From contig CAZDXJ010000017.1 of the NCBI GenBank assembly GCA_964509475.1, positions 1 to 37,166 on the forward strand: 37,166 nt of DNA, written 5' to 3'. The notes beneath the pieces were generated by a model, which was given only the letters and a program-made list of their open reading frames with translations, did no database searches and was not told the origin of the DNA. This document shows positions 34,278-37,166 of the stretch, one piece after another (the first letter of the stretch is position 1; each line of letters begins with the position of its first letter). Position numbers and translations under genes: made by a program. The DNA is from CAZDXJ01 sp964509475 (lineage in GTDB: Bacteria > Pseudomonadota > Gammaproteobacteria > Methylococcales > Methylomonadaceae).

Positions 34278-35033
34278 TTGGCTAAGAACCACGCTCATAT
34301 TAGCGTTCGTGATCTGAGCATGGCTTATGGCGATTTTGTCATCCAGAGGGATTTGAATTTTACCGTCAACCGGGGGGATATTTTTATCATCATGGGCGGG
34401 AGCGGTTGCGGCAAGAGTACCTTGATGCGCCATTTGATCGGTTTGAAACGTCCTGCAGGCGGCTGCATTTTGTATGAAGATAAAAATTTTTGGGAATGCG
34501 ATGCCGGGGAGCAGCGCCAAATAAAAAAAATCTTTGGCGTGATGTATCAAAGTGGCGCACTCTGGAGTTCGATGACCTTGCTGGAAAATATTACCTTGTT
34601 ACTGGAACAGTATACCGATCTACCGCCTGTTACCATTCGGCGTATTGCGACCTTGAAACTGGCGCTGGTGGGGTTGCGTGGATTTGGCGGTTTTTATCCG
34701 GCCGAGATCAGCGGCGGTATGCGCAAGCGTGCCGGCATTGCCCGGGCAATGGCGCTGGATCCGGAAATTTTGTTTTTTGATGAACCTTCTGCGGGGCTGG
34801 ATCCGGTCAGTGCCAAAAATCTGGATGATTTGATTTTGGAGTTACGCGATAGTCTGGGCGCGACCATGGTGATTGTAACCCATGAATTGGCCAGCATTTT
34901 TGCCATAGGCGATAATTCGGTTTTCCTGGATGCGCAAACCAAAACCATGGTGGCCAGCGGTGATCCGAAAGTTTTGTTAAAGGAGTGCCAGCATCCGGGA
35001 GTGCGGGCTTTTCTTACCCGGAGTGGAACATGA
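34278..35033 (+). CDS. mlaF: MlaF-type lipid ABC transporter ATP-binding protein
   Basis: A 251-aa ATPase. I place the start at TTG 34278, two bases after the mlaE stop, since the first ATG (about 34320) would remove the first beta strand ('HISVRDLSMAYGDF'). A GGGGA lies 7 nt upstream. Motifs: Walker A GGSGCGKST at 40-48, Q-loop 'GVMYQSGALWSS', signature ISGGMRKR (the Met-Arg-Lys variant is typical of MlaF) and Walker B 'ILFFDEPSAGLDP'. The stop overlaps mlaD by ATGA. Confidence 0.94.
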   Translation: MAKNHAHISVRDLSMAYGDFVIQRDLNFTVNRGDIFIIMGGSGCGKSTLMRHLIGLKRPAGGCILYEDKNFWECDAGEQRQIKKIFGVMYQSGALWSSMTLLENITLLLEQYTDLPPVTIRRIATLKLALVGLRGFGGFYPAEISGGMRKRAGIARAMALDPEILFFDEPSAGLDPVSAKNLDDLILELRDSLGATMVIVTHELASIFAIGDNSVFLDAQTKTMVASGDPKVLLKECQHPGVRAFLTRSGT

Positions 35034-36001
35034 GCCGGCCAATAAACCCGTCTGCAGTCGGTTTTTTTGTCATCGGTGCGATTGTCTTGATCGTGGCGGC
35101 GGTATTGTTGTTCAGTTCCGGGCATTTGTTGAGCCGAACCTTTACCCTGGTTGCGGTGTTTCCGGGCAGCTTAAAGGGATTGACAGTCGGCGCATCGGTG
35201 GAAATACGCGGCGTGCGCATTGGCAGTGTCAAGGATATCAAGGTATTGACGGATTTAAAATCCAAATCCATCACGGTGCCGGTTTATCTGGAGATTGTGC
35301 GTGATTCTATGGAAGATATGGCGTTCCATTCCAGAGCTTCGGAAGAAAAAACAAAGCAAGAAATGTTGCGGGAACTGGATTCGTTAATCCGGGCCGGTTT
35401 GCGGGCGCAGTTGAGTTTGAAAAGCATGGTGACCGGACAACTGGTCGTGGATATTGATTTTCATCCGGATACGCCGATCCATCTGACCGGCGTGGATGAG
35501 CGCTATCCAGAAATTCCAACCGTAGAGGCGATTACTGACCGGATGATAAACCAGATTCAGAACCTGCCCTTGCAGGATTTGGTGTACAAGGCGGTTCAGT
35601 TATTGGAGAATCTCGATCATTTGCTGAATTCGCAAGATGTACGTGGAACCTTGGCAAACATCCATCAGGCAACGCAACGAACCAATCATTTATTGAAACA
35701 TGTTGATGCCCAAATTGAACCGTTATCAGCCTCTATCCAATCGACATTGACCGGTATTGCAACCTTGACCCGCCATATTGACGGACAGGTACAGCCGGTA
35801 TTGGCGGCGGCGATGACAACACTCAGTGCTGCCCGCAAGACATTACATCATGTCGATGAGTTAATCGGTAAGGATTCAACCACCCGGGCCGATATGGAGC
35901 GGGCCTTGACTGAACTGGCCAAGGCTGCCGCTTCATTGCGAACACTCAGCGATTATCTGGAGCGGCATCCTGAAGCCTTGCTGAAAGGAAAGGGTTACTG
36001 A
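35030..36001 (+). CDS. mlaD: MlaD/MCE-family substrate-binding protein
   Basis: A 323-aa protein with one N-terminal membrane anchor (residues 10-29), an MCE domain (about 36-120, including 'FPGSLKGLTVGASVEIRGVRIG') and a long helical C-terminal part (190-310) with heptad-like leucines. MCE proteins form hexameric rings that bind lipids in the periplasm. It is longer than E. coli MlaD (about 183 aa) and nearer to the versions found with PqiC-like lipoproteins. The ATG at 35030 overlaps mlaF by 4 nt, and the lipoprotein gene follows after 11 nt. Confidence 0.92.
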   Translation: MSRPINPSAVGFFVIGAIVLIVAAVLLFSSGHLLSRTFTLVAVFPGSLKGLTVGASVEIRGVRIGSVKDIKVLTDLKSKSITVPVYLEIVRDSMEDMAFHSRASEEKTKQEMLRELDSLIRAGLRAQLSLKSMVTGQLVVDIDFHPDTPIHLTGVDERYPEIPTVEAITDRMINQIQNLPLQDLVYKAVQLLENLDHLLNSQDVRGTLANIHQATQRTNHLLKHVDAQIEPLSASIQSTLTGIATLTRHIDGQVQPVLAAAMTTLSAARKTLHHVDELIGKDSTTRADMERALTELAKAAASLRTLSDYLERHPEALLKGKGY

Positions 36002-36012
36002 GAGGCGGAATT

Positions 36013-36609
36013 GTGAATTATTTGTTTGTCAGGATTGTCCGGTATGGGGCAGGTGTTTTAACGATATTGTTGCTTGCAGGTTGCGGTTTATCGCCTAAAG
36101 CGGAATTTTATCATCTTGATCTGGAATGGATCCCGGCTGCCGATACAGGGCAGGGAATTGTACTGGGTATTGAACCCATCACGCTGGCCTCTTATCTGGA
36201 TCGGCCCCAGATTGTAACCCGCGCAGGTCAATACCAATTGCAGTTGTCGGAATTCAATCGTTGGTCGGAACCGTTGCAAAACAGTATAATCCGTGTTGTC
36301 AAAATTGGGTTGGGCAATTTTCTACATACGCATCGGATTTATCCTTTGCCAAGAAAACATAAAACGACTCCGCTGGATTACCGGATCAGTATTGATATTT
36401 TGCGTTTTGATGGACAGCCTGGTGGCGAGGTAACGCTGGTTGCGCACTGGATCGTGTATGGTCAAAATGACCGTTTTCTGTACAGCAAAATGACGGTTAT
36501 TCATGAATTGACAAATAAAGCGGATTATCGAAATCTGGTAGCCGCACAAAATCGGGCCTTGCAGCAATTGACGCAGGAGATTGCTTTGATAATCAAACAT
36601 TTTTCGTAA
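36013..36609 (+). CDS. ABC-type transport auxiliary lipoprotein (PqiC/YmbA-like)
   Basis: A 198-aa lipoprotein with a GTG start at 36013, preceded by AGAGGCGGA. The signal peptide ends in a lipobox LLAGC with Cys24. The mature part opens 'GLSPKAEFYHLDLEW' and includes 'LGIEPITLASYLDRPQIVTR' and 'FNRWSEPLQNSIIRVV', the signature of the ABC_trans_aux family. PqiC-type proteins sit at the outer membrane and cap MCE complexes. As the last gene of the mla-like operon it probably receives or delivers lipid at the outer membrane. No mlaC or mlaA is in the window. Confidence 0.93.
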   Translation: MNYLFVRIVRYGAGVLTILLLAGCGLSPKAEFYHLDLEWIPAADTGQGIVLGIEPITLASYLDRPQIVTRAGQYQLQLSEFNRWSEPLQNSIIRVVKIGLGNFLHTHRIYPLPRKHKTTPLDYRISIDILRFDGQPGGEVTLVAHWIVYGQNDRFLYSKMTVIHELTNKADYRNLVAAQNRALQQLTQEIALIIKHFS

Positions 36610-36630
36610 CGGCTCACCCGGTTGTGTTGT

Positions 36631-36765
36631 AGCCGGAGCAGGTCATTGATTTATCAGGTCACGTGCATACATCCTTGTCGTTCTGCATAACATCCCAAGT
36701 TATGCAAGTCTGATAAATAAATCAACAACCTGCACCGGCTTTTCAGAGGGGGTGAGTCGATACCA
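36631..36765. repeat. Nested-hairpin repeat element, copy B
   Basis: The outer arms are 36631-36657 and 36710-36740, complementary except for a few substitutions and a 4-nt TAAA insertion. The inner hairpin TGCATAAC/GTTATGCA (36684-36706) is perfect over 8 bp with a 7-nt loop. Positions 36710-36765 are the reverse complement of 17740-17792. Copy B ends 12 nt before the ribosome site of the Kazal lipoprotein, so it may fold in that gene's leader or end the mla transcript. Confidence 0.72.
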
Positions 36766-36788
36766 TTTTTCCATATAGGAGAGTGCCG

Positions 36789-37046
36789 GTGTATCGAATT
36801 AGAGCAAAAAACCTTATATTGTTGGGCTTGTTTACAGGGTTAAGTGCCTGTGCTTCAAGCCAGCTTTCACCCTCTTTGGCGGCTATGCAATGCCGCGATC
36901 CGAGGCCTGAAGTTTGCACAATGGATTATCTTCCAGTATGCGGGCTGCACGCGGATGGAAGCCATAAAACCTACTCGAATGCCTGTTCTGCCTGTAGTGA
37001 CAGCAAAACACGGGCTTATGATAAAGGCCCGTGCCGTGATAATTGA
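36789..37046 (+). CDS. Kazal-domain lipoprotein (putative serine-protease inhibitor)
   Basis: An 85-aa protein. I choose the GTG at 36789 because AGGAGA ends 6 nt before it; a GTG at 36783 would touch that site. The signal peptide leads to a lipobox LSAC with Cys21. The mature part has six more cysteines at 35, 43, 51, 66, 69 and 82, with 'VCGLHADGSHKTYSNAC': C-x7-C, then Tyr-x3-Cys-x2-Cys, the Kazal signature. Kazal domains inhibit serine proteases; in bacteria they are scarce and mostly uncharacterised. A surface or periplasmic inhibitor role is inferred. It stands alone between repeat B and a tRNA gene. Confidence 0.82.
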   Translation: MYRIRAKNLILLGLFTGLSACASSQLSPSLAAMQCRDPRPEVCTMDYLPVCGLHADGSHKTYSNACSACSDSKTRAYDKGPCRDN

Positions 37047-37056
37047 GTAATGTTTG

Positions 37057-37085
37057 TTGCAAACAGACACAGCGCTGTTTATAAT
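37057..37085 (+). promoter_or_regulatory. Promoter of tRNA-Val
   Basis: TTGCAA (37057-37062) and a perfect TATAAT (37080-37085) are separated by 17 nt, with the tRNA starting 28 nt further on. The -10 lies at the centre of a palindrome, CTGTTTA-TAA-TAAACAG (37075-37091). A second hairpin, TGTTTG/CAAACA (37051-37065), overlaps the -35 and could serve as the end of the Kazal gene. Confidence 0.55.
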
Positions 37086-37113
37086 AAACAGATTGATTAG
37101 TCCAAAAGATTTT

Positions 37114-37166
37114 AGGCGCGTAGCTCAGTTGGTTAGAGCACCACCTTGACATGGTGGGGGTCGGTG
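37114..37166 (+). tRNA. tRNA-Val (anticodon GAC), truncated by window end
   Basis: The first 53 nt of a tRNA: acceptor strand AGGCGCG, TA, D-arm GCTCAGTTGGTTAGAGC, then the anticodon stem CCACC/GGTGG with loop TTGACAT, giving anticodon GAC (valine). The variable loop follows and the T-arm lies outside the window. Confidence 0.93.

Noticed and set aside
37114..37166. tRNA as integration (att) site for an island
   Set aside because: No integrase gene or tRNA 3'-end duplication is visible, and the 3' end of the tRNA is outside the window.

Overview
The window looks like chromosomal DNA of a gammaproteobacterium. The gene set (prlC, ubiD, rraA, ispH, mpl, prmC, rimI, an Mla-type lipid transport cluster, ilvBHC-pssA-leuA) is typical of that class. 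A membrane pyrophosphatase together with a PPK2-type polyphosphate:AMP phosphotransferase, and the ilv-pssA-leuA order, would suit an obligate methylotroph/methanotroph (Methylococcales). That placement is inference from gene content recalled from memory; no methane or methanol oxidation gene is present. Coding density is high, overlaps of 1-11 nt are frequent, and several genes use GTG or TTG starts.

Layout. (1) 117-1775, minus: an SPFH/Band-7 protein with a SHOCT tail, followed without a gap by a zinc-ribbon protein. (2) 1869-6085, minus: a MacAB/LolCDE-like exporter made of a GTG-started periplasmic adaptor, an ATPase and two separate FtsX-type permeases. (3) 6125-9100, minus: a solitary CopG-type antitoxin beside a broken BrnT-like toxin, then mpl-cbpA-cbpM. 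(4) 9257-10888, minus: a 543-aa protein I cannot assign. (5) 10952-14445, plus: prlC-ubiD. (6) 14558-16048, minus: polyphosphate:AMP phosphotransferase. (7) 16172-19882, plus: rraA, ispH, a nested-hairpin repeat, a D-cysteine desulfhydrase/ACC deaminase-like enzyme and a multi-spanning membrane protein. (8) 20330-20998: a 5'-truncated tandem UspA pseudogene. (9) 21035-25169, minus: hppA-prmC-JAMM protein-metzincin-like protease, tightly packed. (10) 25255-25537: a small composite repeat with terminal inverted repeats. (11) 25686-31672, plus: ilvB-ilvH-ilvC, a strong terminator, pssA and leuA. (12) 31686-32995, plus: family-4 uracil-DNA glycosylase and rimI. (13) 33130-36609, plus: mlaE (with an N-terminal STAS-like extension), mlaF, mlaD and a PqiC-like lipoprotein. 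(14) 36631-37166: a second copy of the nested-hairpin repeat, a Kazal-domain lipoprotein, and the first 53 nt of tRNA-Val(GAC) with a readable promoter.

How the genes work together. Branched-chain amino acid synthesis (ilvB/H, ilvC, leuA) is nearly contiguous, with pssA embedded. HppA recovers energy from pyrophosphate while the polyP:AMP enzyme recovers ADP from AMP. The envelope is served by mpl (murein recycling), the exporter and the Mla-like system. The less ordinary content is the hppA-linked JAMM/metzincin pair, the SPFH/zinc-ribbon pair, the Kazal lipoprotein, the decayed toxin locus and two unrelated families of structured intergenic repeats. I saw no CRISPR array, insertion sequence, prophage or obvious novel defence system.
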